Of a DNA stretch of 48,106 nucleotides, positions 15,750 to 23,096 are shown one piece after another (position 1 is the first letter of the stretch; each line of letters starts with the position of its first letter). Source of the stretch: a virus. A model generated the notes under the pieces. It was not told the DNA's origin. It made no database searches and saw nothing but the letters and a program-made list of their open reading frames with translations. The position numbers were made by a program, and so were the translations under genes. The stretch covers positions 1 to 48,106 of the IMG/VR virus record IMGVR_UViG_3300020394_001068; one strand, written 5' to 3'.

Positions 15750-16589
15750 TTAAATTTCTGCCCAAGCTTTTGTATTTATTGCTTTTGCAATTTTTTGTTC
15801 TCTGTCTCGAGTCACACTGACAGGAGATTTATGTTCTGCAGTATGGCTAGCCCAATGGGTCATGCAATTATACAATGCCCATTTGTTATGGCCAAGGTCT
15901 TTGGTTTCTGTTTTCAATTGTCCCATCAATTTTTCAAGCTGTTTAGAATTATACTTTTCTTCGCTTGATTTTGTTTGATGATTGATAAGATATTTTTTAA
16001 AAAAGTTTTCTGCTTTTTTTGCAGTTATCTTTTGTTTCATCCAACCTTGCCATAATTCTTTTTGTCCGTGGAATATTGCAAGACCGTTTGAAATCTTGTC
16101 TGCAGCACCCTCTACATTTACCTGTGATGTATGACGCATCCAAACTTTTGAAATAGAGTCTGGTGTAGTACATCCGTTCTCGCACCATAATCTGAAAGCA
16201 TCTGCAACAGTTTGATATGCATATGAACCGTCATAAGAATTCCAAACACGGATACGATATTTGCAATAATCACCGACAGCAGGTTCTGCAACCAAATCGT
16301 TGAATAATACTTCTATTTGTAATTTTCTACCATCATCAAGTGTTTTAACATCAAAGCCAAAATCTTGTGAGATATTTGTTTGCTTGATACTGTCATATGT
16401 AGAATTAACAACATCATCATGTGAAAGCATTTTATAGCTGTTGCGATGAACATGAAGTGGCATTCCTGTATCTTCTCGAACAAGAACTTTCCAACCCTCA
16501 ATCGGGGTATCAGAACCTTGTGCGGTAAGCGGAACTTCGTTCACCTTAAAATTATAGTCTGTTTCATTTATATTAGTAAAATCAAGCAT
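15750..16589 (-). CDS. DUF932-like phage/plasmid protein
   Basis: A 279-aa protein matching the DUF932 type found in many phages and plasmids: an N-terminal region with VPLTAQGSDTPIEGWKVLVREDTGMPLHVH, then SYKMLSHDDVV, a central LDDGRKLQIEVLF strand, and R(I)RVWNSYDGSYAYQTVADAFRLWCENGC. The C-terminal 100 residues are helical and basic. Molecular function is not established for the family; an early role in DNA metabolism or host takeover is likely. It is the first leftward gene, behind promoter element 16624-16664, with GGAGGTTC just before the ATG. Confidence 0.75.
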   Translation of the reverse strand: MLDFTNINETDYNFKVNEVPLTAQGSDTPIEGWKVLVREDTGMPLHVHRNSYKMLSHDDVVNSTYDSIKQTNISQDFGFDVKTLDDGRKLQIEVLFNDLVAEPAVGDYCKYRIRVWNSYDGSYAYQTVADAFRLWCENGCTTPDSISKVWMRHTSQVNVEGAADKISNGLAIFHGQKELWQGWMKQKITAKKAENFFKKYLINHQTKSSEEKYNSKQLEKLMGQLKTETKDLGHNKWALYNCMTHWASHTAEHKSPVSVTRDREQKIAKAINTKAWAEI

Positions 16590-16623
16590 TTATGAACCTC
16601 CGTTTATGTTGATTTGTAAGTAG

Positions 16624-16664
16624 AAACTATCACAAACTAAGTTGTTGTCAATAATTAATTTACA
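16624..16664 (-). promoter_or_regulatory. early promoter/operator P1
   Basis: Read leftward, TGTAAATTAATTATTGACA (16664-16646) has the dyad ends TGTAAA and TTGACA, the latter serving as -35. A 16-bp spacer and TAGTTT (16629-16624) as -10 follow. It lies back to back with P2 and drives 15750-16589. The same 19-bp box recurs in five other places in the genome with the same geometry. Confidence 0.75.
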
Positions 16665-16672
16665 AAAAATAA

Positions 16673-16714
16673 TGTAAATATTATATTGACATATTATAAT
16701 GTATGTGATAGTAT
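16673..16714 (+). promoter_or_regulatory. early promoter/operator P2
   Basis: TGTAAATATTATATTGACA (16673-16691), a 17-bp spacer and TAGTAT (16709-16714). The -35 is TTGACA at 16686-16691. The leader ends GAGGTTCAAATG at the start codon of the gene at 16760. The 19-bp box is identical to that of P3. It is divergent from P1, with only 8 bp between the two boxes. Confidence 0.8.
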
Positions 16715-16759
16715 GAACTTGTCTAAAATGAATTAGACAAAATTATTAAAGAGGTTCAA

Positions 16760-17011
16760 ATGAAAAATAAACCACCATATTTTACATTAGATGATCTAAC
16801 TCCAGATCAATTGAAAAATGTAAAAATCAAAGGCGATCAATCGCTCAACGAAGTTATCAAGGAGGTAAATAAAAAACCAAAACAGTATAATTTTTCAAAA
16901 GAAGAAGTTCGTAAATACGCAATAAAGGTTTTGAATACAATTTCTCAACTTTCTTATTCTGAAAGAATGAGGGTTCTAGATCATGCGAGGAAAATGAACG
17001 ATGTTAACTAA
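16760..17011 (+). CDS. unknown early protein, 83 aa
   Basis: First gene of the main rightward early operon, directly behind P2 with the conserved GAGGTTC leader. The product is charged and helical: PYFTLDDLTPDQLKNVKIKGDQSLNEVIKEV, then FSKEEVRKYAIKVLNTISQLSYSERMRVLDHARK. The C-terminal half could be a small helical DNA- or protein-binding domain, but I cannot assign a family. It overlaps the next gene by 11 nt, so the two are probably coupled. Confidence 0.6.
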   Translation: MKNKPPYFTLDDLTPDQLKNVKIKGDQSLNEVIKEVNKKPKQYNFSKEEVRKYAIKVLNTISQLSYSERMRVLDHARKMNDVN

Positions 17012-17531
17012 AGAGGTAAATCCAAAAGGTGGCAAGCTTAGGCTTGTCACTGACATTCCAACCGAAGAAAGGTTAGAACAGCAAGCCAAAGAATTGAAGA
17101 ATGATTTGCCAGAGGCTTATGCAAATCGGACTTTACAAGAAATGAAAATTCATTTGCTGAAAGAATACCTTCAAGAGACTTGGAAAAATGATATTTACGT
17201 TATCATGGTCTATCGCAGAGAGGCGGCAGACGATATGGTACATAATCCCGAATTTAAAGGTAAATGTACTTGGTTATCTATTCGACGCAAAGACAGAAGA
17301 CCTGTGAATAATTGGCAAGATATGCAAACAATTAAGAACAGGCTTTGTGGCAGAGAATGTGATGCAATACAAATTTTTCCAAAAGAAAGTAAAATGGTCA
17401 ATACGGCTAATCAGTATCATTTAATTGTGATGCCAGAAGAAGCAAACATACCTTTCGGTTGGCAAACAAGATTTGTTAAAAAAGAAAATTACACAGGTAC
17501 TGGAGTACAAAATTTTAAAGGAGACGAATAA
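17001..17531 (+). CDS. DUF7694-like conserved phage protein
   Basis: A 176-aa protein whose core (residues ~65-165) carries the pattern of a family common in phages of proteobacteria: WKNDIYVIMVYRRE, then TWLSIRRKDRRPVNNWQDMQTIKNRLCG, ECDAIQIFPKESKMVNTANQYHLIVMP, and a final PFGWQTRFV. The N-terminal 60 residues are helical and basic. Function is unknown for the family. It sits in the early operon between small unknown genes and an HTH gene. Assignment rests on the motif string I recall, not on a search. Confidence 0.65.
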   Translation: MLTKEVNPKGGKLRLVTDIPTEERLEQQAKELKNDLPEAYANRTLQEMKIHLLKEYLQETWKNDIYVIMVYRREAADDMVHNPEFKGKCTWLSIRRKDRRPVNNWQDMQTIKNRLCGRECDAIQIFPKESKMVNTANQYHLIVMPEEANIPFGWQTRFVKKENYTGTGVQNFKGDE

Positions 17532-17532
17532 A

Positions 17533-17853
17533 ATGAATAATAATAAAATGATTTATCACAGTGGTTATTTTAGAGATACAGGTATCGGTTATCAAAAGAC
17601 AGATACAAGCAAGAGGGCTGCGCAAAGCAGCCCTAAGCATAAATTAACAATACGAGATCGTGTTTTTGAATTGTTACAAAAAGCTGGTGTTGCATTAACA
17701 ACAGAAGAGATAGCAGATTTTCTAAATTGCCCATACGCAAGTGTGCAACCTCGACTGAGTGAACTGCAGAACAGCGGTAAGGTTATTGACAGTGGTTACA
17801 GAGGCAAAACCAAATGGGGAAAATCTTGTATCAAATGGAAAGTTAAAAATTAA
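17533..17853 (+). CDS. winged-helix DNA-binding protein
   Basis: The frame is open upstream, but ATG 17533, just after the previous stop with GGAG at 17520-17523, is the sensible start, giving 106 aa. Residues ~40-85 (IRDRVFELLQKAGVALTTEEIADFLNC, then PYASVQPRLSELQNSGKVID) form a clear winged helix-turn-helix of the kind used by small transcription regulators. The N-terminus (YHSGYFRDTGIGY) resembles that of the protein at 17930 (YHGGYLKYKGTY). It is a candidate binder of the repeated early-promoter dyads; that link is only a hypothesis. Confidence 0.7.
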   Translation: MNNNKMIYHSGYFRDTGIGYQKTDTSKRAAQSSPKHKLTIRDRVFELLQKAGVALTTEEIADFLNCPYASVQPRLSELQNSGKVIDSGYRGKTKWGKSCIKWKVKN

Positions 17854-17863
17854 TTAAAATAAA

Positions 17864-17905
17864 TGTAAATATTATATTGACAACTATGTGCAAATATATT
17901 AGTCT
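17864..17905 (+). promoter_or_regulatory. early promoter/operator P3
   Basis: TGTAAATATTATATTGACA (17864-17882), a 17-bp spacer and TAGTCT (17900-17905). The leader ends GAGAGGTTCAAATG at the start of the gene at 17930. The 19-bp box is identical to P2 base for base, although the surrounding spacers differ, which argues for selection on the box itself. Confidence 0.8.
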
Positions 17906-17929
17906 GTATATATAGAAAGAGAGGTTCAA

Positions 17930-18322
17930 ATGACTAATTTTAATAAAGAAGATTTTACTTATCACGGTGGATACCTAAAATACAAAGGCACATACCAAAA
18001 TCAGCCTACATATGATGACGTCTACGGAGCTGATAAAATTCATCCATCACGCATTGGAATGCCTCACGAGCTTTTCATTGCTAGATTTAAATATAATGGA
18101 CCATTTACCAAAGCAGTATTCATTAAACAGCTTATGAAAAATTTTACTGTTGAAGAATATGCTGCAAAAAGAGCAGAAGGTGGTTTTGAAAATTCACCGC
18201 TCAACATTTTAAAATTAAATGATGAAAAATGGTATTACGATACAATGTTCAAATGGTCAGAAAAGCAAAGGGCAAAAGGCTGTAAGAAGCAACACGTATT
18301 TTGCTCATACGATCACGGTTAA
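17930..18322 (+). CDS. unknown early protein, 130 aa
   Basis: First gene behind P3. The product begins MTNFNKEDFTYHGGYLKYKG and later has HPSRIGMPHELFIARFKYNGPFTKAVFIKQLMKNFTVEEYAAKR, and a Lys/Cys-containing C-terminus (GCKKQHVFCSYDHG). The YHGGY start resembles YHSGY in the winged-helix protein two genes upstream, suggesting a shared short N-terminal motif. There is no known domain. A G/C-rich hairpin 8 nt after the stop may attenuate transcription into the following genes. Confidence 0.6.
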   Translation: MTNFNKEDFTYHGGYLKYKGTYQNQPTYDDVYGADKIHPSRIGMPHELFIARFKYNGPFTKAVFIKQLMKNFTVEEYAAKRAEGGFENSPLNILKLNDEKWYYDTMFKWSEKQRAKGCKKQHVFCSYDHG

Positions 18323-18330
18323 ATTCAATG

Positions 18331-18346
18331 GGGGGGCTTGCCCCCC
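18331..18346 (+). terminator. intercistronic G/C hairpin, attenuator-like
   Basis: GGGGGG-CTTG-CCCCCC forms a perfect 6-bp stem with a tetraloop, followed by TTAATCC rather than a full T-tract. It sits between the stop of the gene at 17930-18322 and the GGAGGTTC leader of the gene at 18367. It probably acts as a partial terminator or an RNA-stabilising 3' end. Confidence 0.5.
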
Positions 18347-18366
18347 TTAATCCAACGGAGGTTCAC

Positions 18367-18600
18367 ATGGCATATATTCATCATAATCAATTTTTGAATG
18401 TAGAGGTAAAAGGTAAAAGGTTTGATATTGTTGTAGAAGGTATCTTTGATACGATTACATCAGAAGTAAATATAACCGATGTATATTTAAACGACAGTCG
18501 GGGAGACGAGAAGGGAGGTTTTAAAATACCAGACAGAATAATGAAATTTCTTAATCTACGTTACAATGATTTTGAAGATTTTAGAGACAGTATTTATTAG
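18367..18600 (+). CDS. unknown early protein, 77 aa
   Basis: The frame is open from 18301, but ATG 18367, preceded by GGAGGTTCAC (the same leader motif as the P1-P6 genes), is the clear start. The product (MAYIHHNQFLNVEVKGKRFDIVVEG) is a beta-rich N-terminal half followed by DVYLNDSRGDEKGGFKIPDRIMKFLNLRYNDFEDF. It looks like a small single-domain phage protein seen near early genes elsewhere. Function unknown. It is 15 nt before the HTH gene at 18616. Confidence 0.6.
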   Translation: MAYIHHNQFLNVEVKGKRFDIVVEGIFDTITSEVNITDVYLNDSRGDEKGGFKIPDRIMKFLNLRYNDFEDFRDSIY

Positions 18601-18615
18601 CGGGGAAAGTAATAA

Positions 18616-18825
18616 ATGAAATGGAATGACCTTATACGAAAACAAAGAGAAGAACGAAAGGCATTAATTTTTGACCAAATTGAAAAAGGTCACAGTCAAT
18701 CAGAAGCTGCTCGTATTCTCGGGATGCACCGTCAACAGATTTATCAATTCTGTAAAATTCATAATATCAATTTTATTGGCGAACAGCAAAAATTTCGGAA
18801 AGGCAAAAAAAAGAAAAGGGCATAA
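18616..18825 (+). CDS. small helix-turn-helix protein A
   Basis: A 69-aa protein with an HTH of the FIS/resolvase-like type: ALIFDQIEKGHSQSEAARILGMHRQQIYQFCKIHNINF, where GHSQSEAARILGM is the first helix-turn and RQQIYQFCKIH the recognition helix. The C-terminus is very basic (RKGKKKKRA). The 132-residue protein at 20195 has the same arrangement (AGFSAPAIADILQINVITLRTFAYNHNIFF), so the two look like diverged paralogs on either side of the 465-aa protein. A DNA-binding regulatory role is likely. Confidence 0.65.
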   Translation: MKWNDLIRKQREERKALIFDQIEKGHSQSEAARILGMHRQQIYQFCKIHNINFIGEQQKFRKGKKKKRA

Positions 18826-18828
18826 GTA

Positions 18829-20226
18829 ATGGCAAAAAAACCAAAATCAAAAGAAAAATTTTACAGTCAAGCATCTAAAGATTTACTATCTTCTAGAAAT
18901 GATTTCAGTGGAATTAAGATTGGTAATAGACAAGATATAGTTCAACAAGTTAAATCGCAGTTTTCTAAACAAGAACAATCTTTATTTGACGATTATATAA
19001 ATTACGATAAAGATGCAGAGTTTGATAAACCATTTGGATGGGGACAAACAGCAGGTACAGCGCATGATGGTACAGACAATTTGGTCGTAAGACCAGAACA
19101 TGAAAGCTATCTTTACAATACATTTCTTGCGGCACTAGCAAATCCAAAGAAGGCTTTTTTTATTGATTTTGCATTTGCACAGCCAGAAGAAAAGAAACGA
19201 CTCGAATATGATTTCAAGCTCATGCGAAAAAAGATTATTGAAAGTGAACGCATAACCTTAGCAGATGATTTTGTGAAAAAAGCGGTAGCACTTTCATTCT
19301 CGTATCCTAAATATATTCTTCAACTTTTACCGAAGGCAATTCCATGTTTCGATAATCTTTGGATTGAGTGGAATGAACTTGTAAAATTTGATGAAGTTCA
19401 AAAACACAATGAAACATTGGGAATGTCTACAGAATACGATAGACGCCCATACGTGGCAAATAAAACAGCTTACCATATAGAGAATCGTGGTTCTAATATT
19501 TTTCAATACACAGTTTGTTTAAGCGAACAATTTTATACAGACGAAACAATGACAAAAAAATCTGCGCAAGATGCAATGATGAGTTCTTGGTCTTGGTTTT
19601 TTTCTAACGAAGACTCACTGGGATCGCTTGGATGTGAACATAATGGGAAACCGTATACAGAAAGTCCTGATTTATTTAATCGACTTCTTGGAAAAAAATA
19701 TTGTGATCATTTTGCAGAAGAGTTTCCAAAAACAGCAATGAAAAACTTTGGTCAACAAATTGCATTTGGCGAAACTGATATAACTGCAACAAAATTAAAT
19801 TATCATACAGACCTTGATAAAGAAGATAAAATTAAACAACAGCTTACACATACAGCACAAGCATGTGATGGTGATTTAAGATTTCTGGCTGCTGTTTTCT
19901 CTCTTTTAAATTATCCAAGATTTGTAAGAGAAGTACATTCGCCACAAAAAATATATCCACAAATTAGATGGGGACAACGCGTTCCCAGAAATGAATTAAG
20001 GGTAGTAGAAATCGAATTACCAAAACATGGCGTTAATATTTATCAACAGCTTTTCACAGGTCACGGCACACCAAAAAGACAGCATACCAGACGAGGGCAT
20101 TGGCGTATTTTGAAAGATGTACATGGACGAATCAAAAAACGTACATGGGTTAAACAGTGTACAGTTGGCAATGCAGAATTAGGAATTATTGAACATGAGT
20201 ACATCCTTACGTCAAAAAGTAAATAA
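18829..20226 (+). CDS. conserved phage protein with C-terminal H.RRGHWR motif
   Basis: A 465-aa protein that begins 3 nt after the small HTH gene. The N-terminal half is helical and charged with no domain I recognise. The C-terminal ~90 residues contain KRQHTRRGHWRILKD, then KKRTWVKQCTVGNAELGIIEHEY, a signature found at the C-terminus of otherwise unrelated proteins in many phages. That module is basic and may bind nucleic acid, but its function is not established. Size and early position fit a replication or host-takeover protein. The stop is shortly followed by, and overlaps, the next start region. Confidence 0.65.
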   Translation: MAKKPKSKEKFYSQASKDLLSSRNDFSGIKIGNRQDIVQQVKSQFSKQEQSLFDDYINYDKDAEFDKPFGWGQTAGTAHDGTDNLVVRPEHESYLYNTFLAALANPKKAFFIDFAFAQPEEKKRLEYDFKLMRKKIIESERITLADDFVKKAVALSFSYPKYILQLLPKAIPCFDNLWIEWNELVKFDEVQKHNETLGMSTEYDRRPYVANKTAYHIENRGSNIFQYTVCLSEQFYTDETMTKKSAQDAMMSSWSWFFSNEDSLGSLGCEHNGKPYTESPDLFNRLLGKKYCDHFAEEFPKTAMKNFGQQIAFGETDITATKLNYHTDLDKEDKIKQQLTHTAQACDGDLRFLAAVFSLLNYPRFVREVHSPQKIYPQIRWGQRVPRNELRVVEIELPKHGVNIYQQLFTGHGTPKRQHTRRGHWRILKDVHGRIKKRTWVKQCTVGNAELGIIEHEYILTSKSK

Positions 20227-20587
20227 GGCTGCATCAGAATTAAAACTAGCAAAGAGGCAAAGAAGAATTGAAACCATCCGATGTTATGCTGATGCTGGTT
20301 TTTCTGCACCTGCAATAGCAGATATTTTACAGATAAATGTCATAACACTGAGAACTTTTGCTTATAATCACAACATATTTTTTAAGAACAGGAAACCAAT
20401 GACAAAAGAAAAATTATCCGAGGGATTGATCCAAGAACGTAAATATTTAACACAGCAAGTATTATATTGGGAGCGTGAACGATGGAGGTCAGATGCTGAT
20501 AAAAATGCCACAAATAACTATTATTTGGCAAAAAAAGACCTCAAAGACTTCTACGCAAGGTGTAGAACTGCAGGAATTAAAATTTAA
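20195..20587 (+). CDS. helix-turn-helix protein B
   Basis: Start ATG 20195; TTG 20189 in the same frame is nearer to AGGA at 20181-20184 and is an alternative. The 130-aa product begins MSTSLRQKVNKAASELKLAKRQRR. Residues ~27-62 form an HTH resembling that of the 18616 product. The C-terminal half (EKLSEGLIQERKYLTQQVLYWERERWRSD) is a charged helix that could mediate oligomerisation. It overlaps the 465-aa gene and ends in TAATG, coupling it to the next ORF. Probable DNA-binding regulator. Confidence 0.6.
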   Translation: MSTSLRQKVNKAASELKLAKRQRRIETIRCYADAGFSAPAIADILQINVITLRTFAYNHNIFFKNRKPMTKEKLSEGLIQERKYLTQQVLYWERERWRSDADKNATNNYYLAKKDLKDFYARCRTAGIKI

Positions 20588-20751
20588 TGAATTATATTGA
20601 AGCTTTTATTAAAAAATTTGGCAGAGAACCAACAGAGAACGAGATCGCTATTTTAATGGAAGCAGTTGCAAATCAAGATCAAGATAATAGAAAAAGTAAA
20701 AGAATTAAATTCAGCGATAATAAAGTCAAAAGGTCAGAAGATAATTCGTGA
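20587..20751 (+). CDS. small basic protein, 54 aa
   Basis: ATG 20587 overlaps the stop of the HTH gene (TAATG), and TGA lies at 20749-20751. The product starts MNYIEAFIKKFGREPTENEIAILMEAVANQDQ, a short helix-loop-helix pattern (FGREPTENEI is typical of small helical domains), and ends in a Lys/Arg-rich tail (RKSKRIKFSDNKVKRS). The translational coupling supports a real gene. Function unknown. Confidence 0.5.
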   Translation: MNYIEAFIKKFGREPTENEIAILMEAVANQDQDNRKSKRIKFSDNKVKRSEDNS

Positions 20752-20857
20752 GACGGTGGAAAAACTGTATGATAGGAAACCTGCTAACTACGATACAGAA
20801 AAGAGAAGACCACCGCCCCAACTATTTTTTATTAAACAAAAAGGGATAATACAATGA
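20666..20857 (+). CDS. possible small basic protein, start uncertain
   Basis: An open frame with a TTG at 20666 or, more conservatively, a GTG at 20756. It ends at 20857 in an ATGA overlap with the next gene. The unique part reads ETVEKLYDRKPANYDTEKRRPPPQLFFIKQ. It overlaps the 54-aa ORF in another frame, so at most its downstream part fills otherwise empty sequence. The coupling to 20854 is the main support. Confidence 0.35.
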   Translation: MQIKIKIIEKVKELNSAIIKSKGQKIIRETVEKLYDRKPANYDTEKRRPPPQLFFIKQKGIIQ

Positions 20858-21279
20858 AAAAAGTAGCCATAGATTTTGCTTTAACACAACTTGAAACAAT
20901 GAAAGATGGAATGCAATGCTATCAATCTTTTTTAAAAGAACATCATAAAAATAAAGATACAAAGGTAGCATCTGTAAAAAATATAATTAAAAAAATTGAA
21001 AAGACCTTACTTGAAAATAATGTTGATTTGAAATCGTATACTGTTTTTCGCGGAGAAGGTATTTCCAGTGAACTTTTAACAAGATTAAAGGCTGATGTGC
21101 AAAATCTTTTTAACTGTCAAAAGATACATTTACAACACCATCCAATATTTTCGGAAAAAAATGGTCATGGAAGTAATATTATTATTGTAATGGATGATCA
21201 GACAGAAAATATGTGGATATGTAATGTTGATGCATATGAAAATTTGAAATTTAAGAAAAAAGAATGTTACATACAGTAA
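20854..21279 (+). CDS. unknown early protein, 141 aa
   Basis: The N-terminal half is helical (ALTQLETMKDGMQCYQSFLKEHHKNKDTKVASVKNIIKKIEKTLLENNVDL). The C-terminal half contains IFSEKNGHGSNIIIVMDDQTENMWICNVDAYENL, which looks like a compact beta-rich fold. The stop is inside the next gene (16-nt overlap), which encodes the RusA resolvase, so it may be co-expressed with DNA-processing functions. I do not recognise the family. Confidence 0.6.
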   Translation: MKKVAIDFALTQLETMKDGMQCYQSFLKEHHKNKDTKVASVKNIIKKIEKTLLENNVDLKSYTVFRGEGISSELLTRLKADVQNLFNCQKIHLQHHPIFSEKNGHGSNIIIVMDDQTENMWICNVDAYENLKFKKKECYIQ

Positions 21280-21695
21280 ATTTTATAGTCACTGGCACTC
21301 CTGTTGGAAAAGGTAGACCACGTTTCACAAGAACTGGTGTTCCATATACTCCAAAAGAAACAAAAGACTATGAGGCACGAATAAAGAATTCAGCTTGGGT
21401 TGCAATGAAGAAGCAACGCCTTGGTACATCTAAAAAAAGATGCAGTGTAATAATAAGTGCTGTTTTCCCGATCCCAAAATCTTACTCTAAAATTAAGGTA
21501 CTTCACTGTCAGGCAGGTAATATTGTGCCACCTCGTCCTGATATTGATAACATTGTTAAGGCTGCATTAGATGCATGCAATTCTATTGTTTATGACGATG
21601 ATAGACAAGTTTGGCACATCTCTGCTTTCAAAAAATATACTGATATTGACGAAGAGCCTCATTTAAAAGTTAAAGTACAGTGGGATGCCACATGA
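21264..21695 (+). CDS. RusA-family Holliday junction resolvase
   Basis: A 143-aa protein with the RusA pattern. The N-terminal IVTGTPVGKGRPRFTRTG gives the basic DNA-binding loop, PRPDIDNIVKAALDA supplies catalytic Asp93 and Asp95, and IVYDDDRQV supplies Asp111-113. RusA homodimers resolve four-way junctions by symmetrical Mg-dependent cleavage. Here it would process recombination intermediates made by the ERF/SSB module encoded leftward at 23077-24074, and branched DNA before packaging. The length is normal for the family. It ends in an ATGA overlap with the next gene. Confidence 0.9.
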   Translation: MLHTVNFIVTGTPVGKGRPRFTRTGVPYTPKETKDYEARIKNSAWVAMKKQRLGTSKKRCSVIISAVFPIPKSYSKIKVLHCQAGNIVPPRPDIDNIVKAALDACNSIVYDDDRQVWHISAFKKYTDIDEEPHLKVKVQWDAT

Positions 21696-22387
21696 CAGAG
21701 CAAGCATTTATATTTGATATGGATGGAACTCTGACGCCAAGCAAACAAATTATTCAAAAAGATTTTTACGAATTTTTTATGTCTTTTTGCGAATCGCATT
21801 CCGTCTCTATTGTGAGCGGGGCAGATTATATGCAAATTGTAAAACAATTAGGTGGAGAATTGATAAGTGAATGTGATGCAATTTTTCCATGCTCTGGAAA
21901 CGAGGAGCGTGTATTTGGTGAGGTTGTTTCATCAAAACCATGGGAACCAAGCAAAAGACTCATCTCACATTTAGCAGCCCTTTGTGATGCCTCTTCGTAT
22001 CCAATTAAATTGGGTAATCATATTGAACTACGTATGGGAATGTTAAATTTTAGTATTGTAGGCAGACCTGCTTCTTTGGCTGATAGAGATATGTATAAAA
22101 CATGGGATAGAGAATATAACGAACGTGCTGCTTGTGCTGCATATATAAATCATAATTTTCAAGGTTTAAATGCTGTTGTTGCAGGTGAAACAGGAATAGA
22201 TATTTTTCCGAGGGGAAAAGATAAAAGCCAAATTTTAACAAGATTTGTTGGACGAGAGACAATTTATTTTGGTGACAGTATTTATCCGCAGGGAAATGAT
22301 TACGATATTGCATTAGCTTGTAACAAATACCATACCGTTAAAAATTGGAAAGAAACTCAATCAATAATTGCAGCAGAGTATTTATAA
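21692..22387 (+). CDS. phosphomannomutase-like HAD-superfamily enzyme
   Basis: ATG 21692 overlaps the resolvase stop, giving 231 aa. The N-terminus has the HAD nucleophile motif FDMDGTLT (Asp9, Asp11), then SVSIVSGADYMQIVKQLG, and near the C-terminus YFGDSIYPQGNDYDIAL. Together these resemble eukaryotic-type (PMM1/PMM2) phosphomannomutases of the HAD-IIB class rather than generic phosphatases. That enzyme interconverts mannose-6-phosphate and mannose-1-phosphate on the way to GDP-mannose. A host-sugar or glycosylation supply role is possible. A related phosphatase activity cannot be excluded. Its 3' end overlaps the oppositely oriented HNH gene by 31 nt. Confidence 0.8.
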   Translation: MTEQAFIFDMDGTLTPSKQIIQKDFYEFFMSFCESHSVSIVSGADYMQIVKQLGGELISECDAIFPCSGNEERVFGEVVSSKPWEPSKRLISHLAALCDASSYPIKLGNHIELRMGMLNFSIVGRPASLADRDMYKTWDREYNERAACAAYINHNFQGLNAVVAGETGIDIFPRGKDKSQILTRFVGRETIYFGDSIYPQGNDYDIALACNKYHTVKNWKETQSIIAAEYL

Positions 22388-22683
22388 TCTTTACCGTACA
22401 GCCTTTCCCACTCCAGTGGTTGTTTATGAATAGCTATCTTTGATTGATCCCATAAACCTTGATGGTGCCCATCGCAAAGTGGAATGGCAGAATTATCGGA
22501 TCGCTTTCTTGCACTAAATCTATCGTGGATTGGATGATGTGCTGTTGTGGCAGATAATTGAGGTTCGTTAAATTTACGACAAATACAACATGGCATAGAT
22601 CGTATTTTATCTAAATATTTTGGATTTTTTTTTGGTTTACTTTTTTTTAGACCTATTGGAGGTTTGTTAGCTAAATTACTCAT
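22357..22683 (-). CDS. HNH-type nuclease (DUF968/Ref-like)
   Basis: A 108-aa minus-strand protein with a zinc-finger-like pattern: MPCCICRKFNEPQLSATTAHHPIHDRFSARKRSDNSAIPLCDGHHQGLWDQ. CxxC, HH and CxxHH spaced like this are typical of HNH nucleases of the DUF968 or P1 Ref type, which act on recombination intermediates. The N-terminus is Lys-rich. It is the last gene of the recombination operon and starts in an ATGA overlap. No catalytic assay can be inferred from sequence alone. Confidence 0.75.
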   Translation of the reverse strand: MSNLANKPPIGLKKSKPKKNPKYLDKIRSMPCCICRKFNEPQLSATTAHHPIHDRFSARKRSDNSAIPLCDGHHQGLWDQSKIAIHKQPLEWERLYGKDYKYSAAIID

Positions 22684-23096
22684 AACATTTCCGACACAGG
22701 ATCGTACCCAATGGTTATTGTAAGTTTTTCCATTGCTTGCTCAAAAAAATCATTAAACTCTTTTTGATCCATTTTACTAAATGCAATGCTGTCTGGAACA
22801 TAATATACACCACCATTTGCTTTATTAACAACTGTTCTGTAATAACCACAAAGCATTTTTAAATCATCGTGCAAATGTGCAGATGTCGCCCACCTTTGTG
22901 TTGCTTTTACAACGTTATTTAAAATAGACCAATACAGTTTATGGTGTTGAGGCGATCGCTCACTGACAGCCTGTATATTAAACAATTGATTATTTTTATA
23001 TACCTCTAGCATTTCTGCGTCATATCGCGTGACAGGGTGCAAGACCCCATCACGCTTTACAACTTGTAAGGTTGGTTTAGAACGGGATTTCATCAT
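22680..23096 (-). CDS. DUF1367-like recombination-module protein
   Basis: The frame is open to 23195, but the ATG at 23096 (or 23093), within the end of the SSB gene, is preferred, giving ~138 aa starting MMKSRSKPTLQVVKRDG. Residues ~58-130 (RSPQHHKLYWSILNNVV, LHDDLKMLCGYYR, VPDSIAFSKMDQKEFNDFFEQAMEKL) follow the pattern of DUF1367 proteins, which sit next to recombination genes in many proteobacterial phages. The biochemical role is not established. It overlaps SSB by 20 nt. Confidence 0.65.
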   Translation of the reverse strand: MMKSRSKPTLQVVKRDGVLHPVTRYDAEMLEVYKNNQLFNIQAVSERSPQHHKLYWSILNNVVKATQRWATSAHLHDDLKMLCGYYRTVVNKANGGVYYVPDSIAFSKMDQKEFNDFFEQAMEKLTITIGYDPVSEML

